Shown: positions 33,698 through 44,215, counted from the first letter of the stretch. The stretch is 64,000 bases of DNA from Lachnospiraceae bacterium (GCA_017521985.1 JAFXAZ010000007.1:46250-110249), one strand, 5' to 3'. Notes: generated by a model from the sequence alone, not told the origin. Program-made: numbers and translations.

Positions 33698-34786
33698 TTA
33701 ACGCACGTATGCATCTGTATTAGCATGAATGGTCTGGCTAATACCCTTTAACGTATCAGAAACAACATATTCCTCATCTTGGAAAAATCTCTTATGGAAA
33801 TCCATTACTGCTTTTTCTAAGTCTGTACAAATAACACTGTCACCAATACCGCCGATAGTCGCACCGGTACGGAAGTCGTTACTTGGGAAACCACCTTCAT
33901 CAATAATGGTATAAGATGGTAAATCACTCAAAAGAGAAATAACCTCTTGTAAATCTACAGATGTGTAGAAGTTGCCAAATACATTATTGGCAATCTTGGT
34001 AAGGCTTGCTACGTCTAAATCCTTTGCTTCTTCCATAATAGCCTGCAGTACTTCTCTCTGGCGCTCCGTACGCTTAAAGTCATCTCCTGCTGTATAACGA
34101 ATACGACAGTAAGCAGTTGCCTGAAGACCATTTAATTTCTGCAAACCGGTTGTTTTAACAGGAGTATAGCTTGTCTTTAAATTTTCGGAAATACTAATCT
34201 GATAGTTGTTAATGTGCTCTAATTCCGCACTGTCTACTTCAATCCAAATACCGCCAACTGCATCTACTACATCAATAACGCCCTTGAATCCTACTGCAGC
34301 AAAGTCTGTAATATCCAAGTCAAGGTTCATATTTAACATGTTAATAGCCTGCTTCGGACCACCCTTTGCATATGCCGCGTTACACTTGTTGTAGGTGTCA
34401 TTACCGAGATTCAGGTATGTATCACGGTAAACACTCATCAAACGTACTTCCTTGGTTTCGCTATTGATAGAAGCAATCATAATAGTATCACTTCGTGTAT
34501 TCTGCTTTAATTCGCCCACGGTAGAGTCCAAACCAAACAAAGCAACGGTACGATACTTTTCTAAGTTTTCGTTTTCCTCCACGCCTTCATTTACTTCAAT
34601 CTCTTCTTCCGGAATTTCCACACGCTGAATACCGGTATCCTCATCGGTTGCCTTAGTAACAAACCACAATACGCCCAGCATCATTGCCAGCACCAGTACT
34701 TCAATTACTAAAATTACAATATTACGTGTTTTCTTTGCCTTATTCTTCCCGTTTCCTGCTTTTCTGCTTGTATTTTGGGTAGCCAT
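33698..34786 (-). CDS. LytR-CpsA-Psr (LCP) family glycopolymer ligase
   Basis: 362 residues. A cytoplasmic basic N-terminus and one membrane helix (about 23-45) precede the LCP domain (about 85-260): NTRSDTIMIASINSETKEVRLMSVYRDTYL, GFKGVIDVVDAVGG and YCRIRYTAGDDFKRTERQREVL, with the conserved Arg/Asp residues that bind the polyprenyl pyrophosphate. LCP proteins attach surface polymers to peptidoglycan. As the last gene of the operon it fits anchoring of the exported glycan. Confidence 0.95.
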   Translation of the reverse strand: MATQNTSRKAGNGKNKAKKTRNIVILVIEVLVLAMMLGVLWFVTKATDEDTGIQRVEIPEEEIEVNEGVEENENLEKYRTVALFGLDSTVGELKQNTRSDTIMIASINSETKEVRLMSVYRDTYLNLGNDTYNKCNAAYAKGGPKQAINMLNMNLDLDITDFAAVGFKGVIDVVDAVGGIWIEVDSAELEHINNYQISISENLKTSYTPVKTTGLQKLNGLQATAYCRIRYTAGDDFKRTERQREVLQAIMEEAKDLDVASLTKIANNVFGNFYTSVDLQEVISLLSDLPSYTIIDEGGFPSNDFRTGATIGGIGDSVICTDLEKAVMDFHKRFFQDEEYVVSDTLKGISQTIHANTDAYVR

Positions 34787-34822
34787 GACTTTGTTTTCTC
34801 CTTAACATGCATATATTTTTGT

Positions 34823-36220
34823 TTAATAAGCGTTTTTATTTATAAAACCTTTTACAAAGGTTAATATAATAATTTTGATATCCAATCCCAACGTCCAGTT
34901 CTCAATGTAGTAAATATCATGCTCAATACGTTTCCTAATAGAAGTATCGCCACGATAGCCATTTACCTGTGCCCAACCGGTAAGTCCCGGTCGTACCTGA
35001 TGCTTAATCATATAACGTGGAATTTCTTCTTTAAACTTTTCTACAAACTGTGGTCTCTCCGGTCTCGGACCAATCAGACTCATGTCGCCTTTTAAAATAT
35101 TAATAAGCTGCGGCAGCTCGTCTATACTGGTTTTTCTCATAAACTTGCCGATACCCGTAACACGGGGGTCATTTTTGACCGTCCAGCCTTTTGCCTCATC
35201 CTCCGCGGTCTGCAAACGCATGGAGCGAAATTTATACATATAAAACGGTCTGTTGTGAAGACCGATTCTTTCCTGTTTAAATAAAATCGGACCGGGACTT
35301 GTAAGCTTCACAAGTAATGCACACAAAAGCATTACCGGGGAAAATATAATCAGTGCAAAGGCTGCACCAAACAAATCCACAGAGCGTTTCACAAACTGGT
35401 TCCAACCGCTTGTCAGTGGTACGTTACGAATGTTGATAACCGGAAGTCCATCCAAATCCTCTGTATAAGGCTTGGTTGGAATGACTGCATTATAATCCGG
35501 AATAAACTTTGTATGAACACCACTCTTTTCACAAAACGACACAATTTCTTCCAAACGGTCGTAATCACTTAAAGACAGTGTGATGGCAATTTCATCCAAA
35601 TTGTTTTCAGGAAGAAGCTTATAAATTTCATCCACTTCCCCGATGACCTGAATCCCTTTAAATTCCACATATTTCCCCACATGGTCGTCTAACACTCCCA
35701 TAATGTGATAACCCCACGCAGGATTTTGCTTGATGCGCTCTATATACTGCTCTGCCGCTCTGGAATACCCCACCAAAAGCACATGCTTTAAATTGTAGCC
35801 TTTTTTGCGGAAATGCCTGAGCATATCTCGAAGCAACACACGATATCCGCTTGCCAATGCAATGTTAAATACATAAAACAGGGCAATCATGCTTCGGGAG
35901 TAGTCTTCCTGATGCATCACATACAAGGCTGCAAGATATCCAAATACACCTACCGTATTGGCCTTAATTACGGTGTATATTTCAATCTTTGTACGGGTAG
36001 TCCGCTTTGGCGTATATAACTGAAAAGCAGAATACAACAGCAGATATCCCGGAATCAAAGCCAAGAGTGCTGAAAAATAATCTTCCTTTGGCAGTACACC
36101 GCCGGAAACCTTGTTTATCTCGAATCGTACAATCCAAGCCAGCACATACGCAATTACAATCACAACCGCATCCATCAGTAAATGAATTTTATTTAATAGT
36201 TTTTGATTATCCTTAATCAT
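34823..36220 (-). CDS. Polyprenyl-phosphate sugar-1-phosphate transferase (WbaP/WcaJ type)
   Basis: 465 residues from ATG 36220 (GAGG upstream). Four membrane helices at 10-125, a CoA-binding-like Rossmann region (about 140-250), a hinge helix near 275-300 and the catalytic C-terminal domain with KQERIGLHNRPFYMYKFRSM, KTSIDELPQLINILKGDMSLIGPRPE and RPGLTGWAQVNGY. It starts glycan synthesis by loading the first sugar phosphate on undecaprenyl phosphate. The exact sugar is not readable. Confidence 0.95.
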   Translation of the reverse strand: MIKDNQKLLNKIHLLMDAVVIVIAYVLAWIVRFEINKVSGGVLPKEDYFSALLALIPGYLLLYSAFQLYTPKRTTRTKIEIYTVIKANTVGVFGYLAALYVMHQEDYSRSMIALFYVFNIALASGYRVLLRDMLRHFRKKGYNLKHVLLVGYSRAAEQYIERIKQNPAWGYHIMGVLDDHVGKYVEFKGIQVIGEVDEIYKLLPENNLDEIAITLSLSDYDRLEEIVSFCEKSGVHTKFIPDYNAVIPTKPYTEDLDGLPVINIRNVPLTSGWNQFVKRSVDLFGAAFALIIFSPVMLLCALLVKLTSPGPILFKQERIGLHNRPFYMYKFRSMRLQTAEDEAKGWTVKNDPRVTGIGKFMRKTSIDELPQLINILKGDMSLIGPRPERPQFVEKFKEEIPRYMIKHQVRPGLTGWAQVNGYRGDTSIRKRIEHDIYYIENWTLGLDIKIIILTFVKGFINKNAY

Positions 36221-36247
36221 AAAATCCTCTACCAAAAAGTACTTTAT

Positions 36248-37204
36248 TTAATGTTCAAGTCTGAACAAATTTTTCCATAAAAGATATTGAATATGGCAAT
36301 ATGCTTTAAAATGTCTAAAAAAGCCGCCAACCTTATGCTTCCTGCCCTGGGCACTTCTGCAAAGCTTAAAGCCTTCCAAAATACCCTTTCGGTATTCCTT
36401 TCCCAGACCTTTTCGCACAAAAAAAACATATTTGGTCAAATAACCAATCATAAGAAACGGAGCATTTAATACAAGCTGCACAAAGGGCATATTCTTCCAC
36501 GGAAGATACACGCTGTTTCGGCTGGATAAACCGACCTTAAACGCATTATATCTGGAACCACTGAAGCCACTGCCAAAATGAAGCACCTTGGCTTTAGGCA
36601 CATATACATTATGGTAACCAAAAATTCTGGCTCGGTACCCGATATCAATGTCTTCTAAATACGCAAAATGCTGCTCGTCAAAGTAACCGATTTGTTCAAA
36701 CACTTCTCTGCGGTAAATACTTGCGCCGCCACATGCTGCAAACACTTGTGCCGATTCCTCATACCGGTCTGTCGCTTTACCTTTTCCTCTGGCAAAAGCC
36801 CAGCCAAGAGCACAATATTCATCTCCCGCATCATCTATACGATCCGGTGCATGCATCTGAAGCATTCTGGCACTGCCGGAAAAAATCCGTTCATCCTGCT
36901 CCATGGCATTTACCAGATTGTCCACATACCCGTGCAAAACCTTCGTATCATTGTTTAATAAAATAACATATTTGGTACGACTGGCCTTGATTCCTGTATT
37001 CACAGCCCCACAGAAACCGGTATTCTCTGAGAGAAAAATGGTCTGTATCCCTTCATAACTTTGTAAAAATCTAACGGACTCATCGGTAGAACCATTGTCC
37101 ACCACCAACACATGCATATCTTCATTAAGCTGAGGTATCAGTGCTTCCAGACAATCTTTTAAAAAAGCATATCCGTTAAAATTTGGTATAATAATCGTAA
37201 CCAT
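36248..37204 (-). CDS. GT2 family glycosyltransferase
   Basis: 318 residues. GT-A fold with IIIPNFNGYAFLKDCLEAL, VVDNGSTDESV, the metal motif LLNNDTKVL and EDIDIGYRARIFGY. This is the pattern of rhamnosyltransferases of the RfbF/WbbL group. The C-terminal 90 residues are hydrophobic and basic and probably attach to the membrane. A 6-base gap separates it from the upstream GT gene, so it is part of the same transcript. Confidence 0.92.
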   Translation of the reverse strand: MVTIIIPNFNGYAFLKDCLEALIPQLNEDMHVLVVDNGSTDESVRFLQSYEGIQTIFLSENTGFCGAVNTGIKASRTKYVILLNNDTKVLHGYVDNLVNAMEQDERIFSGSARMLQMHAPDRIDDAGDEYCALGWAFARGKGKATDRYEESAQVFAACGGASIYRREVFEQIGYFDEQHFAYLEDIDIGYRARIFGYHNVYVPKAKVLHFGSGFSGSRYNAFKVGLSSRNSVYLPWKNMPFVQLVLNAPFLMIGYLTKYVFFVRKGLGKEYRKGILEGFKLCRSAQGRKHKVGGFFRHFKAYCHIQYLLWKNLFRLEH

Positions 37205-37210
37205 TCTGTG

Positions 37211-38548
37211 TTACTCCATCTGTGGATTGTACAAAATAATCATGGCTCTGTCATGTACATATTTTGCCCATGCTGCTCGCAATCTATCCCTACACTCACC
37301 ATTGTGGCTTAAAAGCTCTTCGCGACTGCTTACTCCCTGGCTTTTTAAAAATTCCAAAAGCAAATCTTCTCTAAAAATTGCATTTGTAAAATCAGCCTGA
37401 CCACACTGCTGCCATACACTGGCTCTATGCAAATGACCACCACTGAAGCCTTTTCTCAACCCGCCATACAAAAGCTTGCCATGCTCATCCCTGGCTCCGC
37501 CTACCATACGCCCCTTTTCAAAAACCGGTCCTGCTACCATTGCCACCTGTGGTCTGTCACGGAAAATATCTGCAAAATGCACTTCATAAAAACCAAGGTG
37601 CTTACTATGCGTAACGCTAGCCTCAATACCACGTACCTTTAAGTCCTCTTCCACGGCACGTTTTCCGGCTTCATAAGCATATAATTTGCTTTGTGGATTC
37701 ACTGCTGTGGAATCCATATGGCATCGCCAATGGTATGATACCCCGGAAATGTTAACAACTTGTGAATCCTTGCAACAATTTTCGTTTTCTTCTGCAATTT
37801 TTCTGGCCGCACGCAAGAAAATATCAAAATCCTGGGCTCCGTCAAACTCCGGTCTGAATTTAAGTTCCTTCATAAGCCCGGCTTCCATTACCGTAAAATG
37901 ACATATGTAATTATTAGACCATAAATAATCCTGATCGAATGCAGGTTTCTTATTCACATCATAAAAAAACTGCATTTGACCATCGCCTTTATCCTCATCT
38001 GTATAAAGCATTCTTGCAATTTTTCCTGCATTTTCACTTTTTTTAATTGCATGATATACCTGAAACAACGCATCCGGAGTCAACGTATCATCATGGTCCA
38101 ATAACCCAATATATGAACCTTGTGCCATTTCCAAAATGACATTGGTGTTGGCGGAAATTCCTTTATTCTCCGCTATTTTCACATACCTGACACGACTGTC
38201 ACTCATGTTTTCTGCCAATTTTCTTAAAGATTCATCCGGACTGGCATCCCCAAGCAGCAATTCCCAGTTGCAATACGTCTGTTCTAACACAGACTGAATC
38301 ATCTCCAGAAAGTACTGCTCTGGAGTACGGTAAACTGGCACCAGGATGCTGAAAAGGATTTCTCCGTCTTTACTAAACTGACGCTGTTTTGCAAGTTCTC
38401 CTTCAGATGGCTGCACATATCGATACCCGTCATTTTCGTTTTTTTCCAAACGCTCCATAGCTGCCAATACCGCAGACTTTAACCCATTTTTCTTTAAATA
38501 ATAATATGTTTTTTTCCAATTAGCTGGCGTCAGAATTTTTTTAATCAT
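37211..38548 (-). CDS. GT2 family glycosyltransferase with degenerate second domain
   Basis: 445 residues. The first GT-A domain (about 65-300) has ILVPVYRTPEQYFLEMIQSV, LLDHDDTLTPDALF and FDGAQDFDIFLRAA. The C-terminal part (about 330-440) resembles the middle of a second GT2 domain (VAMVAGPVFEKGRMVGGA...) but lacks the nucleotide-binding start and acidic motif. It reads like a shortened version of the double-domain neighbour at 38551-40563. It is separated from that gene by 2 bases. Confidence 0.88.
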   Translation of the reverse strand: MIKKILTPANWKKTYYYLKKNGLKSAVLAAMERLEKNENDGYRYVQPSEGELAKQRQFSKDGEILFSILVPVYRTPEQYFLEMIQSVLEQTYCNWELLLGDASPDESLRKLAENMSDSRVRYVKIAENKGISANTNVILEMAQGSYIGLLDHDDTLTPDALFQVYHAIKKSENAGKIARMLYTDEDKGDGQMQFFYDVNKKPAFDQDYLWSNNYICHFTVMEAGLMKELKFRPEFDGAQDFDIFLRAARKIAEENENCCKDSQVVNISGVSYHWRCHMDSTAVNPQSKLYAYEAGKRAVEEDLKVRGIEASVTHSKHLGFYEVHFADIFRDRPQVAMVAGPVFEKGRMVGGARDEHGKLLYGGLRKGFSGGHLHRASVWQQCGQADFTNAIFREDLLLEFLKSQGVSSREELLSHNGECRDRLRAAWAKYVHDRAMIILYNPQME

Positions 38549-38550
38549 AC

Positions 38551-40563
38551 TTACTGTTCCTGTATCTTCAGTGAAAAATCACTTCTGTCGAGGCTGAAGT
38601 TTTTATTATAATAAGGGTCTCCGGCCTCTAAAACGTCCTTCCATTTTGCTCTGAACTGCTCAGATTCACGATTGTAACGCTCTGCTTTTTCTCCCTGGTC
38701 ATCTAGCCCTCTGGAGATGGACTCATAATGGAAGCACTCCGCAAATGGGGTAAATACATTTAAGTAGCCTTTTTCACGCAATTTCAGACAGAAGTCCACA
38801 TCATTCAAGGAAATGGCAAAGCCTTCGTCTAAGCCTCCCACTTCATCAAATAATGCTTTTTTTACCATGAGGCAGGCGCCGGTAACCGCACTGACATTCT
38901 GCGTATAGCAAAGTCTGCCCATGTAACCTAAATTTGCCTTTGGCTGCTTGTAATGACTGTGTCCTGCGGTACGATGCGCTCCTAAAGCCAGCACTACACC
39001 CGCATGCTGAATAGTCTTGTCCGGATAATAAAGCTTCGCCCCAACGGCACCAACATCCTCACGCTGTGCGTACATCAAAAGCTCTTCCAGCCAATTTACG
39101 GTAATTACTTCCGTATCGTTGTTTAAAAGTAATATATATTCACCGCTTGCAAAGCTTGCACCGAAATTATTTACTGCGGAATAATTGAAGCTTCCGTTAG
39201 TCTCATATACTACTACACGCACCTTGCCGTCTTCGCTAAGAGAATTACCCTCATTTTTCACATCTTTACCGGTCAGTTCCTTATAGTATGCCCAAATGCT
39301 GTCCTCGGTACTGTTATTTTCTACTACAATAATTTCCCAATTTTCATACGTAGATTTCTCATAAATAGAGCTGATACAGCGCTTTAAGTCCACAGCATGG
39401 TCTTTGTTGGTAATTACAATGGAAACCTTCGGATTTCCTATAATTTCATAACGGATTTTGAAAATCGTTTCAAAAGCTCTGGTAGAAGTAATTTTGAAGT
39501 TATCATAGCCATGACTGCGTAAATGATCCGCCACAGCTCCTCTTGCTGCATCAATTGCATAGGTTTTTGCACCGATATTGCTTGCTACGCTGGCCGGATG
39601 ACATCTCCAATAATACATCAATCTCGGAATATGCACTACCTTCTTTGCCCTGTCCGTCAGTCTCAAAATCATGTCATGGTCCTGACTGCCGTCAAACTGA
39701 GAACGGAACAGCTCAGTACCTTCCAAAAGTGTACGCTTAAATACACTGAAATGACAAATATAATTGTTGGCACGCAGGTTGTCCGGTGCATAATCCGGCT
39801 TAAAATGCATGGTCAACATATGATTGATGTCACCACTCTGGAAGGTAGTTTCATCACAATACAAATAATCTGCACCCTGTTCATTTATTGCTTTTACATA
39901 TTCAAACAATACGCTTGGATGTAAAATGTCATCATGATCAAACAACCCGATATACTCGCCATCGGCAAGTTTGTAACACTGATTGGTGTTGCCGGAAATA
40001 CCCTCATTGCGCTCCAATCTGCGATAAACAATTCGTGCTCTTTCACCTTCTGCTTCCATATACTTGCGACACACCTCTTCCACATATGCATGAGCTGCAT
40101 CAGAACCGTCTGCCAGACAAAGCTGCCAGTTTTCGTAGGTCTGATATAATACAGAGTCTATCATTTCCTTTAACATAGTCTCATCCGTATTATATAATGG
40201 CACCAAAATACTAATCTTCGGCATATAAGCAAACCTGGTCTCACGCTCAACCTTAGCCTGTTCCTCACTCGGGAAGCTGGCGGTACCAAACTGCTTCATG
40301 GCCTCTTTCTCACGCTTTTTGTAGTCCAGCTTGGCAAAGAAACCTCGCACACCACCACAGTTGCGTACACGGTCTGCCTGACGAATAGCTGCATGCATTA
40401 CCTTTCTGGCAGGCCCTGAAGCCTTCCAAAGAGGATTGTTTTTAATGCGGTCTATTTTAAACTGCAAATCACCATTTGCATCCTCTAAGGCCGCCACGCG
40501 CTCTGCCAATGCCGCATTTTTCTGATGTTCTTTCTCATATAACTCTTTGTAATCGATTTCCAT
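38551..40563 (-). CDS. Two-domain GT2 glycosyltransferase
   Basis: 670 residues. A coiled-coil N-terminus (1-45) is followed by GT2 domain 1 (about 115-370; ISILVPLYNTDETMLKEMID, LFDHDDILHPSVLF, FDGSQDHDMILRL) and GT2 domain 2 (about 390-650; VSIVITNKDHAVDLKRCISS, LLNNDTEVITVNWLEE, SLNDVDFCLKLREKGY). Both acidic motifs look intact, so it may form two linkages of the repeat unit, as in bifunctional rhamnan synthases. Cytoplasmic, membrane associated. Confidence 0.93.
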   Translation of the reverse strand: MEIDYKELYEKEHQKNAALAERVAALEDANGDLQFKIDRIKNNPLWKASGPARKVMHAAIRQADRVRNCGGVRGFFAKLDYKKREKEAMKQFGTASFPSEEQAKVERETRFAYMPKISILVPLYNTDETMLKEMIDSVLYQTYENWQLCLADGSDAAHAYVEEVCRKYMEAEGERARIVYRRLERNEGISGNTNQCYKLADGEYIGLFDHDDILHPSVLFEYVKAINEQGADYLYCDETTFQSGDINHMLTMHFKPDYAPDNLRANNYICHFSVFKRTLLEGTELFRSQFDGSQDHDMILRLTDRAKKVVHIPRLMYYWRCHPASVASNIGAKTYAIDAARGAVADHLRSHGYDNFKITSTRAFETIFKIRYEIIGNPKVSIVITNKDHAVDLKRCISSIYEKSTYENWEIIVVENNSTEDSIWAYYKELTGKDVKNEGNSLSEDGKVRVVVYETNGSFNYSAVNNFGASFASGEYILLLNNDTEVITVNWLEELLMYAQREDVGAVGAKLYYPDKTIQHAGVVLALGAHRTAGHSHYKQPKANLGYMGRLCYTQNVSAVTGACLMVKKALFDEVGGLDEGFAISLNDVDFCLKLREKGYLNVFTPFAECFHYESISRGLDDQGEKAERYNRESEQFRAKWKDVLEAGDPYYNKNFSLDRSDFSLKIQEQ

Positions 40564-40604
40564 AATTTGTTTCCTAAATCATTTTATATTTCATGCTGAT
40601 ACAA

Positions 40605-42404
40605 TCAGCCGATATTCATATACACATTAGAATTTTGTTTTAAGCGCAAACCGGAGGCTTTGTCCTTGGCGTAAATTTCCACACGGTATCTTCCTTTTTG
40701 CAAGTTTGCCACAGGTATCTCCACGTGAAATCCCGCAAGTCCCACATGAATCTGATCCGGCATATTACGCTCCAAATCATTTCTGCGCACACGACTAAGC
40801 TCTATACCATAAAGCATGTCCTCCCCGCGAAGCACCAGGGTATACACAAATCTGCAATTATCACTACCAATAACAAAACTATAGCCTGCCACATGAATAC
40901 TTTCTGTCTGTTCCTGATACAACTGCTCCACTTGCAACTTCAGACAAGGATTTAACTTCTCATGCTCCGGCTTTTGGCCAAACACCTGCTGCTCCCTGGC
41001 TTTTGGAACCCGCCTTACTTCCTGCACCTTTTGCACTACTACCATTCCATCCTCATAAGCCGGACGAATAGCAGTATCCAAATACGCATGACATAACCCA
41101 TAACCGGTATCGGTATCGTATGGATAAAACGCATCAAAAGAGACAAACCTTGGATGCATTTCATAAAGCTTCCCACGCTCTCTAAGAAGACGCCCACGCT
41201 TTTCTTCGGTATTGTCCTGACCACGGCTGATGGACTCATGATGTACCATAAAAGTATCACAGCAAACCACATTACAATAGCCGGCTTCCATAGCATGAAA
41301 GCAAAGCTCCACATCATTAAATGCCACCGGAAGTTCCTCGCTCATACCGCCCAACTGTAAGAACAGGTCCTTTCGCATCATCAGACATGCTCCGGTTACC
41401 GCACAGACATTATGTACGCCCCGGTTTCGCTTATCATAATACACCTGAAAGTCATCCGCAAACTGCAGTTTGTGTACGGGTCCCATAGGCAGATTCACAA
41501 TTCCGGCATGCTGAATTCTTTTTCGGTCCGGGTATAAAAGCTTCATGCCTACTGCACCGGTATATGGTTTTAACGCTTCTGAAAGCATAGTCTCAAGCCA
41601 CCCTGCTTCCACAGCTTCCACGTCATCATTTAAAAACAGAAGAATTTCTCCTGTAGCCTGCTCTGCTCCTATATTGCACATCTTGGAAAAATGAAACTTC
41701 ATAGGCTCATATATATAATGACAGTCCAAACGGCTCTTTGTGCCCTCGGTAGTAAATTTGCACATAGCCTCCACCCGAACTCTGTGCTCTTTACAGGAAC
41801 CATTGTCTACAATAATAATTTCTAGCGGCATATCTCCTGTGGTCTGCTCAATGGACTCTAAACACTTGTCTAATATATCGGGATTGTCCTTAGAAGGAAT
41901 AATGATGGACACTCCCCGTGCCGCACAAGCCTTTATATCGTCTTTTTCGACCTGCTCAAAAGTGCCCTTTCCCGGACGCCTATCCAGCTTCACAAACCCC
42001 GGTATCGGCCCTGTCAATATGCTTCTCACATGTTTTGCCGGTTCACATCCCACTTGCTTAGCCATATTCATAATCTTCTTTAAACCGGAACGCCTGCTGG
42101 TCTTTTCCCAATCAATTTGTTTATACAAATCCTCGCGGATATAAACCGCTCCTCCAAGATAATCCTCGTAATCCCACCGATTTGGACTAAAATCAGGTAA
42201 AAAGACAGGCACCTGAGAGTCTTTCCCCTCAGAGTCCTGTCCCATATAATCCCCATACAAAACGGCAACATCAGAAAGCCTGTTGTCTAACGTAAACACA
42301 GGCTGGGCTGCTTCCCACTGTTCTAACGTATAGGACTGTGCGGAAAGCTCTTTTTCATATTCTTTTAAGCATTGTTTCTGTATCATCGTAGAAAGGATGC
42401 TCAT
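40605..42404 (-). CDS. GT2 glycosyltransferase with extra N- and C-terminal parts
   Basis: 599 residues. The GT-A domain lies at about 150-440 (VSIIIPSKDNPDILDKCLES, IIIVDNGSCKEH, LFLNDDVEAVEAGWLE, AFNDVELCFHAMEAGY). The N-terminal 145 residues look like a partial GT domain without catalytic motif; the C-terminal 110 residues are a beta-rich module (YSFVIGSDNCRFVYTLVL...). The end of the preceding gene lies 11 bases upstream. It extends the same polymer; the sugar is unknown. Confidence 0.9.
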   Translation of the reverse strand: MSILSTMIQKQCLKEYEKELSAQSYTLEQWEAAQPVFTLDNRLSDVAVLYGDYMGQDSEGKDSQVPVFLPDFSPNRWDYEDYLGGAVYIREDLYKQIDWEKTSRRSGLKKIMNMAKQVGCEPAKHVRSILTGPIPGFVKLDRRPGKGTFEQVEKDDIKACAARGVSIIIPSKDNPDILDKCLESIEQTTGDMPLEIIIVDNGSCKEHRVRVEAMCKFTTEGTKSRLDCHYIYEPMKFHFSKMCNIGAEQATGEILLFLNDDVEAVEAGWLETMLSEALKPYTGAVGMKLLYPDRKRIQHAGIVNLPMGPVHKLQFADDFQVYYDKRNRGVHNVCAVTGACLMMRKDLFLQLGGMSEELPVAFNDVELCFHAMEAGYCNVVCCDTFMVHHESISRGQDNTEEKRGRLLRERGKLYEMHPRFVSFDAFYPYDTDTGYGLCHAYLDTAIRPAYEDGMVVVQKVQEVRRVPKAREQQVFGQKPEHEKLNPCLKLQVEQLYQEQTESIHVAGYSFVIGSDNCRFVYTLVLRGEDMLYGIELSRVRRNDLERNMPDQIHVGLAGFHVEIPVANLQKGRYRVEIYAKDKASGLRLKQNSNVYMNIG

Positions 42405-42415
42405 GTAATGTTACC

Positions 42416-44215
42416 TCAAATAATTCGTTTTATACTTTTTGTAAGCGCATTTGCAAGCTGCAAAGAAAGCTTATGAATCTCCAAATGAAGCTTTAATTCG
42501 TTAAAGCTGCCATCGCCTTCCTGCATTTTATCTAAAGAGAGCGTAAAATTAGGATCCTTCGTTGCAAAAATATATTCGGGATAACTGTTTTTGCCACCCT
42601 TACCCTTTATACCATTTACCTCTATCTGCTTGTCTAAATACTGTTCTTCCCCATTCCACCAAAGTCTCTTAATCTGTACCAGACATGGTTCTTCGCATGG
42701 GTCCACCCGCAGTGCCTTCATTCCCACTGCAACCTTAAGTGTCAGCTCCATTTCATCATGGTGGGTTAAAACATGCTCCACAAAGTAAGACTGTTCTTCA
42801 CGAAAGCCCTTGCCACTATCTTCATAAATCTGAGCTCTATGGTCCGTGGTACTGATTTCCAGTGCACGCAAAAGTGCATCCTTGGTGTATACATCTCCGC
42901 CGTATTTTTCACACAAAGTACCCAAAGCCTCCCCGCCTCCGGTAATACTCTGCTGGTACGCGGTTTCGCGGTTGATTAACTGCTGCACCTTCTGATTGTC
43001 AAAATTTAAAATACGGCAAATATCCTCAAACGGAAAATCCTTATGCTCTAAGGAAAAGCAATAAGCTGCACGAAATGCAAGTTCCTCCGCCGGAACCGGC
43101 TTATCTATCGTCCACTCATAATCGATAACCTGCCAGTTATCTCCATCTATCAAAATATTACTGAAAATAAAATCGTAATTGGAAAATGCCAGGTCTTCCC
43201 CCTGACGAAGCTTATTTAAAAAGGTATGAAACAAGGTAAATACGGTTTCCTCGTCTCCCTTTGCCATTGCCGCCTTCATACGTTCTGACAAAGTTACCCC
43301 CTTTACAAATGGGGAAACCAGACTTACTCCATTCCAAGTGCAAGGAACCATGGTAAACACAGAGCTCTCATACTGCTGACAAAGCTTCTGATAATTCTCT
43401 GCCATCTTCACAAGATGGTCTACGCCCTGCGGATGCAGCGCCGTTTTGCAAACCTCCATACCATGCTCCGTCATGTATATCTCGGTCTTTATCTGGTATG
43501 CAGCCGCTCTGTCATTGGAATAACGCACCATTGCCTGCTTTAGCTCCGGTCCTGTTACCAACAGATAGTCATTGGCAAAAATCGGATACATATCCTCCTG
43601 TGCCACCTGATTCCACGCCGCCGTTTCCTCAAACATAGCCAGCCTGTCATAGGTAAAATTACGCGGCTTTACACTGCTGTCACCATTCCTTGGCAAATAC
43701 TTATCACTGTAAATATTGGTCACAAAATCCCCGTCCGGGTCTAGATAAAACCTGGAAAACTCACCAATTCCCGCCTCTTTACAGAGCTTCTCCATGCCTT
43801 TTAAACTGCTGAAAGCACTTTTCCCTGCATGGTTCTCCATTAAAGAAGCATAGTATTGTTCCCCAAATGCAGGCTTTCCTGCCAAATAACTCATTCCATA
43901 TTTATTGTGTAAAAGCACTACCAGATGCCCTTCCGGTTTTACCTTACGATATAATCCCGCCAGAAATTTTGCATCCACTTCCATACCAAGCACAATCACA
44001 TAGTCCAAGCTGCCTTTGCCCGGATTTGCGGCGAGCTTCTCCACCTGTGTATCACTAAGCACCTGCAGCTGCACCCCTTTATCACGCAACATAGAAGTCA
44101 CTGCACTTGGTGCACTGCTGTGAATTACAACAGACTGCCCCTTTTCAAACGAAAGCCACTCTATTACATTGGCTCTTTGTGGACAAGTATCTGCAAAATT
44201 TGCTCTGTCAAACAT
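42416..44215 (-). CDS. Methyltransferase/kinase-like protein, candidate glycan chain terminator
   Basis: 599 residues. Residues 1-190 resemble a SAM methyltransferase (LDYVIVLGMEVDAKFLAGLYRKVKPEG; VVLLHNKYGMSYLAGKP), although motif I is degenerate (VIHSSAPSAVTSML). Residues about 270-400 look like an APH-type kinase: NYDFIFSNILI (D-x4-N catalytic loop) at about 343-353 and VIDYEWT as the metal-binding end. The order methyltransferase then kinase, directly before a Wzt with a C-terminal domain, matches WbdD-type caps of ABC-exported O antigens. That role is inference. The last 200 residues have no motif I know. Confidence 0.7.
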   Translation of the reverse strand: MFDRANFADTCPQRANVIEWLSFEKGQSVVIHSSAPSAVTSMLRDKGVQLQVLSDTQVEKLAANPGKGSLDYVIVLGMEVDAKFLAGLYRKVKPEGHLVVLLHNKYGMSYLAGKPAFGEQYYASLMENHAGKSAFSSLKGMEKLCKEAGIGEFSRFYLDPDGDFVTNIYSDKYLPRNGDSSVKPRNFTYDRLAMFEETAAWNQVAQEDMYPIFANDYLLVTGPELKQAMVRYSNDRAAAYQIKTEIYMTEHGMEVCKTALHPQGVDHLVKMAENYQKLCQQYESSVFTMVPCTWNGVSLVSPFVKGVTLSERMKAAMAKGDEETVFTLFHTFLNKLRQGEDLAFSNYDFIFSNILIDGDNWQVIDYEWTIDKPVPAEELAFRAAYCFSLEHKDFPFEDICRILNFDNQKVQQLINRETAYQQSITGGGEALGTLCEKYGGDVYTKDALLRALEISTTDHRAQIYEDSGKGFREEQSYFVEHVLTHHDEMELTLKVAVGMKALRVDPCEEPCLVQIKRLWWNGEEQYLDKQIEVNGIKGKGGKNSYPEYIFATKDPNFTLSLDKMQEGDGSFNELKLHLEIHKLSLQLANALTKSIKRII

